Assembly: GCA_012295275.1 (NCBI GenBank)
Contig: CM022673.1
Span: forward strand, 27,854,761-27,918,760
Length of the DNA stretch: 64,000 bases
DNA from: Chrysomallon squamiferum
Lineage: Eukaryota; Mollusca; Gastropoda; Neomphalida; Peltospiridae
Direction: 5' to 3'
Made by a program: the position numbers and the translations under genes. This document shows, in pieces, positions 1 through 14,040 of this stretch. The notes below the pieces were generated by a model. The model had not been told where the DNA came from. It saw nothing but the letters and a program-made list of their open reading frames with translations, and did no database searches. The number at the start of each line of letters is the position of its first letter. Position 1 is the first letter of the stretch.

Positions 1-266
1 CTGTCTGTTATCTACGCGTTATATTTACAGAGATAATGAACTGCTATTATTTATTTACTTACTTAGTTAATTATTTATTTACTTATTTATTTGTTTACTT
101 ACTTAGTTACTCATTTAATTATTTACTTACTTACTTATTTAGATACTTATTTATTTACTTATTTATTTATTTGTAGGCTCCTTTGGTTTAAACTTTTCCC
201 CCGTCTACGGTACGCAGGTAATGTATTGTTCTGTTTGAACAGATACTTACAAAATAACTGTAACAA

Positions 267-378
<112 letters not shown>

Positions 379-733
379 GTCATACAAACATTCGCACTAC
401 ATTCAACTTGATAATCGGCAACAATCGAAGATAGCACACTGTGTATCAGATTTTGTTTTAAATTCATAGCAGTTACAGTACTGTATGAATATAAATCCTT
501 TTTTCTCCTTTCTGAATCACAGATATCATCCTGCGCTGAGAAATTTAAAGTCATCAATAATCATTCGGCATGCTTATCTGACAAGTTGGGTATGTTCTAT
601 TTTTTAATATTTCATATATTAACATACAGATTGTTTCTCGTATTATTATTTCCCTTTTCACTCTAAGCTATCCCCACTTACACTCCACCTTCCTCCTTAC
701 ATCTTCGCTGTTTCGCCCAGATCTGAATCAAGC

Positions 734-734
734 T

Positions 735-768
<34 letters not shown>
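734..768. repeat. (GT)n microsatellite
   Basis: About 17 GT units with one T interruption near the left end. Confidence 0.95.
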
Positions 769-1485
769 ACAAATCCACTCATACACAGACAAACGCACAT
801 ACACGTGTTCAAGACAGGATCTTCAACAGATCGTTCAGCGCGCTTTCTGTCGTGGATCAGATTCTGGTTGCTATGGCTGATCCATCCAGAACTCGAGTCT
901 CTCTCAGCAGATCAGTTAAATCTTCAGCGTCCTTCCTTGTTTCCACGTTTCTGGTTTCACTGGTGACTGAGCAGATGTGTTCGCACTGCAGACTGTCCTC
1001 CATCTTACTTCTGCGTGAACGCGTTTTTTCAGAGTTCTTTGATTGATGTTGATTGGTGTTTACCTGTCTGTAACGATTATCTTCAGCCACTGATTTTGTA
1101 CAGTTCTTTTACAAATTCCATTCTTTAAGCAACAATCAGTGTCGTTTCTTTGGTAATTATTTGTTTATCTCTAACAAGAGGCGCAGACATTTAGAATTTC
1201 AACTGCAGCTGTTGAAGACAGACGTGTTTCCACATCGGCGTCTGAAATTCAAATGACAATTATTACTGTCGTCAAGCTACTTTAATCCAAATGAAATGAC
1301 GTCACACAATGGATTTAGATTTTGCTTCGTTTCTGTTTGTAGCTTACGTCACTGCTTAATCCTATTCGTAAAATTTGATAGATTTTGTAGATTTTGATAG
1401 CTGCCATTTTGTTTCTCATAAGATGAATGAATAAAATAATAATAATTCTTCTTCTTCTCCTTCTTCTTCTTCTTCTTCTTATTGT

Positions 1486-1517
<32 letters not shown>

Positions 1518-1743
1518 TCCTGTCTATACATTTATTTATTCGTTTGTTATAAGAGTAATTTACTAGAATTATTATAATGAAAATCAAGGCTTTTAAAACG
1601 CTGATGGAAAAGTTCTTTTCTGTTTTACTTTTTTCATTATTGTCCTATCTTTTCTTTCTTTCTTTCTTTCTTCTTTCTTCTTCTATTTCTATCCTTCCTT
1701 GTTTCTTGTTTTTATTTATTTATTTGTTTGTTTAAATATACAG

Positions 1744-2355
1744 AAACATTACCTCAAAGTGACATTGATCTGATTGTAAAAATGCACAATGACGTACGCT
1801 CACAAGTGAATCCAAACGCTTCCAATATGTTACAAATGGTAAGTCGTCAAGACAACGTTGTAATTTCTTATTCCTGTGCTTTCTCTAGCATTGTCTTTCG
1901 TTCAAAAATGTTTATAATTAGCATACAGCAACAATTACTACTACTGCTGCTACAATTATTATTACTGTTGTTTTTGTTAATTAGTTTTAAAAGACAAAAA
2001 ATATCTGGTGAGTTATTATGAATGGTTTTCCTTTTCAAAAACGAATAATTTCTACTGCTGCTGCTGTTGTTGCTGCTACGACTATTGTTATACTCCGACT
2101 ACCACTATTACAACTACTACACTGTAACTTCTTCTATTTTTACTATTACTGCTACCACTACTATTATTACTGTTACTGTTAAAGAATATAAATATATGTG
2201 TAAAGAGTTACCAGCATAATAACTGATAATATATATCTGTATGGGATTATTAATCGTCGCTAGATAACATAATAATTTAATTTTTTACGTCATCCTCATC
2301 ATTATTATTAGCAGTGGTAGTAGTAGTAGTAGTAGTAGTAATAGTAGTAGTACTA

Positions 2356-2389
<34 letters not shown>

Positions 2390-2430
2390 CATTATCTTCA
2401 TCATCATTATTAGTAGTAGTAGCAGTAGTA

Positions 2431-2465
<35 letters not shown>

Positions 2466-2574
2466 GTTGTTATTATTATTATTATTATTATTATATGTAT
2501 TATCATCACCATCCTCATCATCATCATCATTAGCAGTACTTGTTGTTGTAGTAGTATTGTTGTTGTAGTTATTA

Positions 2575-2626
<52 letters not shown>

Positions 2627-3607
2627 TGTTAATATTATTTATTTATTTTATTTAAAAAGACGTGGGATGCTGAAATTGCAATGATAGCTCAAAGATGGGC
2701 AGACTCCTGTTCTATGAAGCATGATGGCGGAATCCAAAGAATGATTCCAGGTAATATATTTATAGAAGTAATAAAATGCAAAACATTCTGGCTTCGGACA
2801 AGAAGATAAATAAATAAATAAATAAATAAGAGAAAGAAGAAGAACAACAACAACAACATTCGGACGCCTTTCCATTGATTCTCGAGCCATTATGACAGAA
2901 AAGTTATTGTATGTATTTATTGGTTATGTGGAATAGCCAAATAAAATCTGTTAAAATGGTTAGCATTTATTTTCAAGGGAAATTCCTTGTGGGACAAAAC
3001 ATAGCCATGGGTGCAGACAGCTGGCAAACGGCAATAAACTTATGGGGAAATGAGAAAAATGATTTCCAGTTAGGACAAAATAACGTCTTTGAAAAAGTAG
3101 GACATTATACGCAAGTAAGTATCAACAGAAAAAGAAAAAATAATAAATAAATAAATAAATAATATATCTATATATATCTATATATGTGTGTGTGTGTGTG
3201 TGTTAAAAGCATTAACAAATGTCATCTTACAAGCTAAATGAATTGATATACAAAAACGTGTTTGCTAATAAAAATTTAAAAAAATAATATTAGTAAAGAT
3301 AAAATTACATACACGTACGTTTTTATATTGATGATTCACGTATATCATTTTACAAAGCAACGAATTAAAATGAAAGATTTATTTTTGTTGTAAATTCGTT
3401 AATGTCTGTCATCTGAGCTCATAAGGTAAATTCAGGATAACACTGGCATATAAAAATACATTATAAAATGATTTCTCTGATAATGATAATTATTATGTAA
3501 AAATGATCTACTCGTTTCAGATGGTCTGGGCTGAAACAAATAAAATTGGATGTGGTTTTGCAAAGTGTGCACAGAACTTCCATGTGTGCAATTACGGACC
3601 AGCGTAT

Positions 3608-3646
<39 letters not shown>

Positions 3647-3766
3647 TTTGTTTGTTTGTTTGTTTGTTTGTTTGTTTGTTGTTGTTACTGTTGAAATACA
3701 GAGTTTATCAGATACAATGGACAGGCATATTCAGTAGTATATTGAATAATAACATTTTAATAATAA

Positions 3767-3797
<31 letters not shown>

Positions 3798-4420
3798 AAG
3801 AAGAATTTGTTAAAAGATCGTTTTCAATATAATATTATGTTTTACTTAACATTTATACTTGGTGGTGCCTTGGGATAACGTCAGTGCAATGCGAATGCAA
3901 ATTTTAAATAAGTATTTTACAATGATTTAAAAATATAATAAAATAAAATAAATATTTAAATAAGTAAAAATGAAAATTTGATACATATGGAAATGAATCA
4001 AATCTACTTTTATATTCCATCAAACGGATCATTTTATTCTTCTTTAGCTTTGATTATTTGAAGATATATATACATATATACATATAGTTTTATTTATACT
4101 TCCTTCTTCTTTCGTTTAAAAATGATTAAACAAAATCTTTGCTCATTTGTATATCAGTGATATTGTGGTTATTGTGAAAATTATATCTTTGCTGTCTTAT
4201 TTTATTTTATTTTAATTAATTAATTAATTAATTAACTTGCAGTGGAAACCTAGATTTCAACAAGCCGTATGTGGAAGGAACACCTTGTGACAAGTGCAAA
4301 AAATGTGTTGGAGGAAAGCTATGTGGTGAGTAGTAAAGGTTCATCACTAAAGAAACGGCGACTTCATTATTAAATAAATAGGAATTTTAAAATTTCTTTT
4401 TGTCTTCTGGACTATCAGAT

Positions 4421-4459
<39 letters not shown>

Positions 4460-5032
4460 TTAATTATTGTTGTTGTTGTTGTTGTGTATTAAAAAACTGA
4501 TAGTAAAAATCACGCCTCTTCAGAAGTGATGAGAACCGTTTTTTTATTACGTCTAAATAAAATGCCGAAAGATTGTCTCATATTCTAGCTAAAATACTAG
4601 TGATGAAAAAATCGTCTGGTTTTCTTTTTTTTTTTTGGGGGGGGTTCTGAATTTTTTCCAAAACAATTATCAAATATCTAATATTCAATATTAATTAGCT
4701 AAAATTATGATCAGTTTATTTCATAAGATAAATCGAACAGCTCATGCAGGAATTACTGAAGAAGTATTTAAAATGTTTCAGAGATATTGTTATCGAACTG
4801 TAGTTGTTTGTTTTTAGATTGTGGACTGACGTGTTTAAATACTGGGACACTGGATCTCTCTTCTTGCAACTGTACATGCCGAAGTAATCGGCCATTTTAT
4901 GTTTTTGAAAACTGTTCATGTACGTTTTTCATTTTGTTATTATTACATTGTAATTTATTTATTATTTATTATTATTATTATATTTTGTTTTTAATTTTTA
5001 ATCATTTGGTACATTTTCATTTCTATTCTTTA

Positions 5033-5071
<39 letters not shown>

Positions 5072-6620
5072 GTCATTACATCCATTTTTCTAAAAATTCC
5101 CTAATATTAAATTTGTTAACAGAAATTATTTTATACATTATTAACATCTCATTAAACAATATACTCAAATACTGTTTTATGATATTATGCATATAATTAT
5201 TAAGAAAAATAGAGATAATAATAATAATAAAAAGAAAACTAACACCAAACAATGGGCTACATTTTTAAGACAACAGTTTTAACAATGACTATACATTTTT
5301 ATACTAAACAGTACGATTACGGTATAGAAAAGAATGTTTTACAGATATATAATTACAAAATTCAAATGGAGGACTAACTCTCAGATATTTGTGATTAACA
5401 GACATAACGTTTTCTTTAATATAAGAAAATCTTTGCTATTAAACTAATTATTATAAAACAATATATATATTTGGATGTCTCGTACATTATTTATATGGTA
5501 CATCTTTTCTCTCATGTAATAATACCAGTTCTTAACATTTAAATATATAATGATATTCATCTCCAATTTTGTCAACAGTACAAATATGACATTTTCTATT
5601 TTGTCTTAGAATATTAAACCATCATCCATTTTCAATAGGAAGTTTTAAGACATTAGCATTTTTTTCAGAAAGCACTGTAAAATAACTTTCTAATTGCAAT
5701 TCTTTTTTGAAAATTCTGTAATCAGTACGCTTTGGAGATGTTTCAATTACATTTTACCAGACTTACAAAACCTGATCAAAAAATAGTTTTCGTTTTAGTA
5801 TGTCTGTATTAAACATGCCATTTGAATAATATGTGAAAATTAAACTGGATAGTTTGTAGTCATTATTACTGTATCGTTAGTTTTTATAATCTGTGTATTT
5901 TGTTGTCTGAGGTATTTAATGGCTGTTGTTACTTTCTTGACAGTGGACTGCAGTAAAGTAAAAAGCGACCCAGATGTTTGTCAGACGAACTATGGAAGTA
6001 ACACATGCGATCTCGTAGGATTTGACTGCCCTAACAAATGTAAATTTTGTCCATGTAAGTATCGATAAATCAAAACGCTGGAATAATAATAATCTGTGAT
6101 AGAAATGAGAGTTATGAATTAAATAGTAAAACTGATTTTTGTAAACTTATATATATATATATTTTAATAAATAATCAAATAAATTTTATATTTCGAAAAA
6201 CAAACTGGTTATGAATCCAATGTAACTATTATCTCTTAAAACAACAGATCTCACCGATTATAATCAGAACAGACATGTATAAAGAATAAAAACTAAAAAA
6301 AAAAAAAAAAAAAAGATATATATTATATATATAAAAAGAAATTTAGAAAAAGTAAGTCAGTGATGATTCATAATATAAAAATAATAACTGTAAATGCATG
6401 CAATCAAATATTAGATTTCTAACAGATGAATTTTGTGTTTTAAGTTTATGTTCTGAGAATGCTTTTTCTTTCTCGTTCCGTCTTAGATGCAAGTTTTGAC
6501 GCAGACAACAACGACAGCAACAACAGCAACAACGACAGCGACAACAACTGCAAATTAAAAGCAGATTTTACGTTTCCACTGCTGGGCATAGCTGTGACCG
6601 TTGCCATCAGGTTTAAGTAA
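1744..6620 (+). CDS. CAP-superfamily secreted protein with EGF-like and ShKT modules (first exon missing)
   Basis: Eight exons join in frame: 1744-1838, 2660-2750, 2978-3114, 3521-3603, 4243-4325, 4818-4919, 5944-6054, 6487-6620. They give 277 residues after a split first codon. The CAP domain shows KMHNDVRS, the CAP1 motif GHYTQMVW..GCG and the CAP2 motif HVCNYGPAGN. Of the usual His-Glu-Glu-His cavity, both His and the Glu of NEK are present, but GEN reads GQN. A Cys-rich hinge follows, then an EGF-like exon (eight Cys, 4818-4919), then an ShKT-like six-Cys exon (5944-6054). The last exon encodes an Asp/Asn/Ser-rich stretch and a hydrophobic tail (FPLLGIAVTVAI), which might be a GPI-anchor signal or a membrane anchor. 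The family is extracellular (GLIPR1, CRISP and PI16 relatives); the ligand is unknown. The first exon visible starts in phase 1, so an upstream signal-peptide exon is required. A possible poly(A) signal AATAAA is at 7246-7251. Confidence 0.9.
2296..2645. repeat. Mosaic ATT/AGT/GTT trinucleotide repeat in CAP gene intron
   Basis: About 350 bp of ATT, AGT, GTT and ATC triplets fills the end of the intron before the exon at 2660. It reaches within about 15 bases of the acceptor. A similar, more degenerate tract lies at 2050-2180. Confidence 0.95.
3604..3804. repeat. (TTTA)n/(TTTG)n and (AAG)n repeats in CAP gene intron
   Basis: TTTA units begin immediately at the donor of the exon ending at 3603. 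They pass into TTTG units up to about 3680, and an (AAG)n run occupies 3767-3804. Confidence 0.95.
4417..4462. repeat. (TTTA)n microsatellite
   Basis: About 11 TTTA units followed by a short GTT run, inside a CAP gene intron. Confidence 0.93.
5033..5070. repeat. (ATA)n microsatellite
   Basis: About 12 ATA units in the intron between the EGF-like exon and the ShKT exon. The remainder of this 1-kb intron is plain AT-rich sequence. Confidence 0.93.
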
Positions 6621-6910
6621 ACATCCAGCTTACGTCTGTCTTATTATTACATCAGGTTTTAAGTAAAAACCCACTTACGTCTGTGACAGTTTTTCAGTAA
6701 AAAATACTAAAAGTAAAAAAAGGTGATTGTCTTTTTGTTTTTAAAAATTTACGTCTGAACATATTAATTTATTGGGTTTAATGATTTAAACACCCAAGTC
6801 TGTCTTATACAATAAGTAAACACCCAACGTCTGTCTTACCAATGAATCTTACGTCTGTCTTACTAATCTAATGAAACAAACGTCTGTCTTACTACAATTA
6901 TCACGTCTGT
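6606..6910 (+). repeat. Degenerate repeats carrying ACGTCTGT over the CAP stop codon and 3' UTR
   Basis: The segment starting ATCAGGTTTAAGTAA at 6606, which contains the stop codon, recurs at 6651 as ATCAGGTTTTAAGTAA, a 45-bp period. Both are followed by CTTACGTCTGT. Further CGTCTGTCTTA copies, spaced irregularly, continue to about 6910. Confidence 0.75.
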
Positions 6911-7614
6911 TTATGATTGTCTGTTTTGTTTTAAGAAAATAATGACAGTTTTTCACAAAAAGTATGATTGTTTTGTTTTTTAAATTTGCTGAACATAGTA
7001 AGTGCAGCTGTGGTGTATATATCTTTGTAATGAATAATACAATAACAACATTAACATTTATAATAATAATAATGCAATTATAACTGAAAGACGTGAAAAT
7101 GAAGCTAAATGCAAATATCTGACGATTTTTTAATTATTTTATTTTTTAAATACACCATAATTTTATTTTAATGAAACATTAATTAAGCATATATTTCATT
7201 ATACATTATGTATTGTTCAAACACAAAGTATATGATGTTAATATTGAAATAAACTATGTTAGTCAATATAAAGTAAAACTTCAAATTTTAAAGTGAATCT
7301 TTTCACCCAGGTATATGTACACTAGTTTTAAAGTGCACTTTTATGAAGAATATATATATATATACATACATGCACAAAGATGGTATATGACATAAACCTT
7401 TGCTAATTATAGAGTATGACAATAAAATAATGTAGATCATATCATAAATATATCTTCAACATTATGAAAAAACAAACAAAACGATAACTAGATAGTTATA
7501 GCATAATTATATTAATAAAGGCAAACGAACAAAAAGTAAATTATTGCAATATTTGCTGCTTCTATCAATCTTCCAGGATTTTTTTATTTCTATTCCAATA
7601 AATTAAATATTACA

Positions 7615-7618
<4 letters not shown>

Positions 7619-7667
<49 letters not shown>
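7619..7667. repeat. (GT)n microsatellite
   Basis: About 24 perfect GT units downstream of the UBE2T stop codon. Confidence 0.97.
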
Positions 7668-7669
<2 letters not shown>

Positions 7670-7747
7670 CGCGTGATGACATGCTTTAAATACACATTAT
7701 ACATGAAGTACGGTATCCAACAAAAACTTGAAAGTGCACAGTATATG

Positions 7748-7753
7748 TTTATT
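7748..7753 (-). terminator. Candidate UBE2T polyadenylation signal
   Basis: TTTATT on the plus strand reads AATAAA on the minus strand, about 86 bases past the UBE2T stop. It is the first perfect hexamer after the stop that I found. AT-rich sequence makes chance matches common. Confidence 0.5.
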
Positions 7754-7838
7754 TGTGCAGTATGTTTAAACCACCAAAGGCACATAAACCAAATAAAATC
7801 ACAGGTCACTGTATTCTTTTACTAAAAGTCATTTGTAA

Positions 7839-11278
<3,440 letters not shown>

Positions 11279-11392
11279 TTTCAATGACCTACAAACCTAA
11301 CCACGATAACTGAACTAAATCTTATTCTTTAAAGTTCCCACCAAAATGAATGTCAAAAATGGGTTAGACCCATTTTCAATTGTCGTTAAACG

Positions 11393-11450
<58 letters not shown>

Positions 11451-11656
11451 TAACATCAACTATTTTCTGTGTCATTACATATGTTTCTACCAATATATTT
11501 TTTCCAAATGTAATATGGTTAATATATTTTACGACAAACACTTCAAGGGAAAATTTAGTTTATTAAAAACCCACAAGAAATGGTGCGTTAGCATCTCTTT
11601 ATTTTAGAGACGGAAATTGATGATAAAATAATGTAAAAATACCTATAATTACGAAT
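11279..11656. promoter_or_regulatory. Shared UBE2T/VHL divergent promoter region
   Basis: Only 378 bp separate the two start codons, so both 5' UTRs and core promoters must fit here or overlap. No TATA box is evident on either side. The region holds a perfect inverted repeat at 11356-11376 (9-bp arms AAAATGGGT and ACCCATTTT around TAG) and an (ATT)n run of about 18 units at 11396-11449. Function as a bidirectional promoter is inferred from the layout. Confidence 0.65.
11396..11449. repeat. (ATT)n microsatellite in divergent promoter
   Basis: About 18 ATT units between UBE2T and VHL. Length polymorphism here would change promoter spacing for both genes. Confidence 0.97.
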
Positions 11657-12352
11657 ATGCATTCAAATTTAAAATCGATAAACTGTGATACACAAGTAAG
11701 TGTAATTTTCAAAAACGATACGCAACGCAAAATCGACATTTACTGGATAGGTTATGACGAGAGGTACGTTCGTTATGCTCGTAATTTGGCACCAGGTTGT
11801 ATCTTCAAAGTGTCAACATTTGAGACGCATCCTTGGATTGCAAGAGATACCAAAACGGGAGCTGTGATTTGCTTTAACAAACGTCAGAATGTCTTCATTC
11901 CTGAAGCTAACGAACATGGTTTCCCAGTGATAGTAACATTAAATATACCAGGTGATTATTGTTATTATTACTGTTACGTTTACTTTGTTAATCTGAACAT
12001 TACTTAGCCTATTTCTTTTCAGTTTAAATGCATATATAAAATTGTTGTTGTTGTTAAATTTGATTATGTTAACGTATCATTATCTGAATATTATTCAAGT
12101 ATTTTGAGTCTAAATCTAGTAAATGCTTGTATAAAATTATTACTGATTTAATGCAAGTAAAGATATTATTTTTTTTTTTTCAAATATACACATTTTTGTT
12201 TTTCAGTGTACTCACTAAAAGAAATTTGTGTTCAAATTCTCTGTTACATGCCCATTTCTGATGTTAATAATCTCGAACTGCCAGAGGAACTGAAAGAAAA
12301 GTTAAAAGAAAAACGTTCACTGAACTGTGACAAGGAGTATACACCTCGCTGA
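11657..12352 (+). CDS. VHL: von Hippel-Lindau tumour suppressor orthologue
   Basis: Two exons, 11657-11951 and 12207-12352, encode 146 aa. The beta domain (residues about 10-98) keeps the hydroxyproline-HIF pocket: Y40, S53, H58 and W60 line up with human Y98, S111, H115 and W117, with one extra residue between S53 and H58. The short alpha domain opens with the BC-box SLKEIC (101-106), which binds elongin C. The intron falls exactly at the NIP/VYSLKE junction, matching the human exon 2/3 boundary (P154/V155). In the known pathway VHL is the substrate receptor of the CUL2-elongin B/C ligase for hydroxylated HIF-alpha. The human acidic N-terminal extension is absent and the alpha domain is truncated or diverged at its end. 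A (GA)n array starts 14 bases after the stop. Confidence 0.94.
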
Positions 12353-12364
12353 ATTGAAGCACCA

Positions 12365-12366
<2 letters not shown>

Positions 12367-12451
<85 letters not shown>
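12367..12451. repeat. (GA)n microsatellite in VHL 3' UTR
   Basis: About 42 GA units directly behind the VHL stop codon, so probably transcribed as part of the 3' UTR. Confidence 0.97.
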
Positions 12452-12452
<1 letters not shown>

Positions 12453-13894
12453 ACTGTTTAATAGAGATTTAGATGAACAAGAAAACAGAAAAGAAAATAA
12501 GCACAGCAACTTAATGACTATATGTCTGATAGTGTCTATAAACTGATGATATTTTAAATGAATAAGAAAAAGCAAAAAAAAAGCACAAGTCAAAGAATAA
12601 TTTAATGAGCTTTGTGCTAGAATCGGAAATACTCAAATCATGAGCACCAATTCCAAGGAAACTAAAAATTCTTTTTGGACAAAATTTTAGTAAACTCTAT
12701 CACAGAATTTTTTTGGATTGTATACTATTTTGGATATCATCAAATTAACAATTTTGTCCTCATAAGAAGATTATGCAAGTTATTCTGGAGCCTAATCCAA
12801 ACTGGAAATCTTTATACAACTTCTTTGAAAATGGATGTCTAATTCACAATAATATTGGTGATGCAAATCATGGCAGATGTTTTTGTTTTGGTCATTAGCA
12901 TGTTTTTTCAGGGGTTTAAACATACATTAAACCACTTAAAAATGCCAATATAATAACTAGCATCATGGCATTATGAATGTAAGCAAAACTGAAATGGAGG
13001 AAAATGTATGAAAATCTGAAAGAAAAGAGTTACATCTGGTCTGAAGCATACTGTGATGGTTAGAACAAATTATCTATATGCTTTTGTTTTATTATTTCAT
13101 GTCATTTTTTTTAAAAATTGATAAATATATCAGATATGACAATGAAGTTCCCTTAAAAGCTGCCATTAACTCTTTTGTGACAGTATTTCATAGAAATATG
13201 GAAAAAAAAAAATCATTTATAGATACCTATGTATTTATTTCTTATTATTTTTCTATACATAATCACAAAAAAATAAACAATCTTCAGATATGTTTTTGTA
13301 TTTGTTTAATATTTTGTTGTTAACATTTGTTATAACAAGTTGTGTTTAAATAAACATAGAATGTTAAAAAAAACTACACCAAAATGTATTCAATTTTTAT
13401 ATCTCCATAAGCAATTAAAATGACAAGTTTGTGTATGAATATTAATAAAAGTATGCTAATTTCTAAAACAAAAGGAATACAACACAGTGAAAGTAGTATA
13501 TTAATAGTTGTATTTTCATTTGTATCTAAAAAAACAAAATTCAAATAATCAGTGACACAGAATGTGTGACAGTTCACACAAATATACATTAAAACCAAAG
13601 GAGAATCAAAACAAAAACCATACTGTAAATGGCAGCATCATTTAAAAGGTTTTAACTGTACAAGATTTATTTTATTTCCATCTTTAGTTAAATTACAAAT
13701 GTTATTATTTGATAAGAAAAAATGTACATGAATTTTAAAAGTATTAAAAATTATACCAAAGTTTTTTCATTCTATTTATTATTATTATTTTTTTTAATTT
13801 TCTGAAGTTACATTAAGGACTGACCGTATGACCTATAAATCCTCATAACGTCACATCAGCCATCTAGAACAGTAATGGTTAAATGTGCATGTTG

Positions 13895-14040
13895 TGATGC
13901 CAGTTAAATGGTACAAATCTCATAAACGTGTGTGTATACATATATACATAGATATTAAATATGCCTACTGTAATGCCATTTATACTGTACAGATCTCATA
14001 AATGTGTGTATGTCTATACATATATACATACAAATTAAAT
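13895..14040. repeat. Two-copy imperfect tandem duplication, period 76 bp
   Basis: ATCTCATAAA occurs at 13917 and 13993. Both copies carry GATGCCA/AATGCCA, a GTGTGT run, then CATATATACATA and ATTAAAT. The copies have diverged by scattered substitutions. Confidence 0.7.

Larger units (their letters stand above)
6621..7838. other. Convergent intergenic region CAP gene/UBE2T
   Basis: The 3' regions of two genes that read toward each other. It holds the ACGTCTGT repeats, an AATAAA at 7246-7251 suited to the plus-strand gene, the (GT)n array 7619-7667, and TTTATT at 7748-7753 that reads as AATAAA for UBE2T. No further gene is seen. Confidence 0.6.

Noticed and set aside
873-1007. MADPSRTRVSLSRS.. 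frame as a CAP 5' exon ending at CTGC/gtgaac
   Set aside because: The phase fits, but the donor is weak and the hydrophobic stretch is not a convincing signal peptide at the right distance.
1604-1743. Signal-peptide-like frame MEKFFSVLLFSLLSYLF as the missing first exon of the CAP gene
   Set aside because: The candidate donor with the right phase (at 1701) would create TAA when joined to the exon at 1744, and the other donors are out of phase or give an intron too short. Left unassigned.
2285-2623. Ile/Met- and Leu/Val-rich membrane-like proteins over trinucleotide repeats
   Set aside because: They are translations of ATT/AGT triplets. The same holds for the frames at 16969-17287, 49026-49289, 49847-50158, 53268-53734 (its repeat part) and 60739-60942.
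6487-6558. Thr/Ala-rich reading of the last CAP exon (MQVLTQTTTT..)
   Set aside because: It needs phase 0, but the preceding exon ends in phase 1. The phase-1 reading gives the Asp/Asn/Ser-rich tail used here.
11380-11607. Frame MSLNVFIIII.. in the UBE2T/VHL gap
   Set aside because: Translation of the (ATT)n repeat plus flank on the VHL strand; an upstream frame at most.
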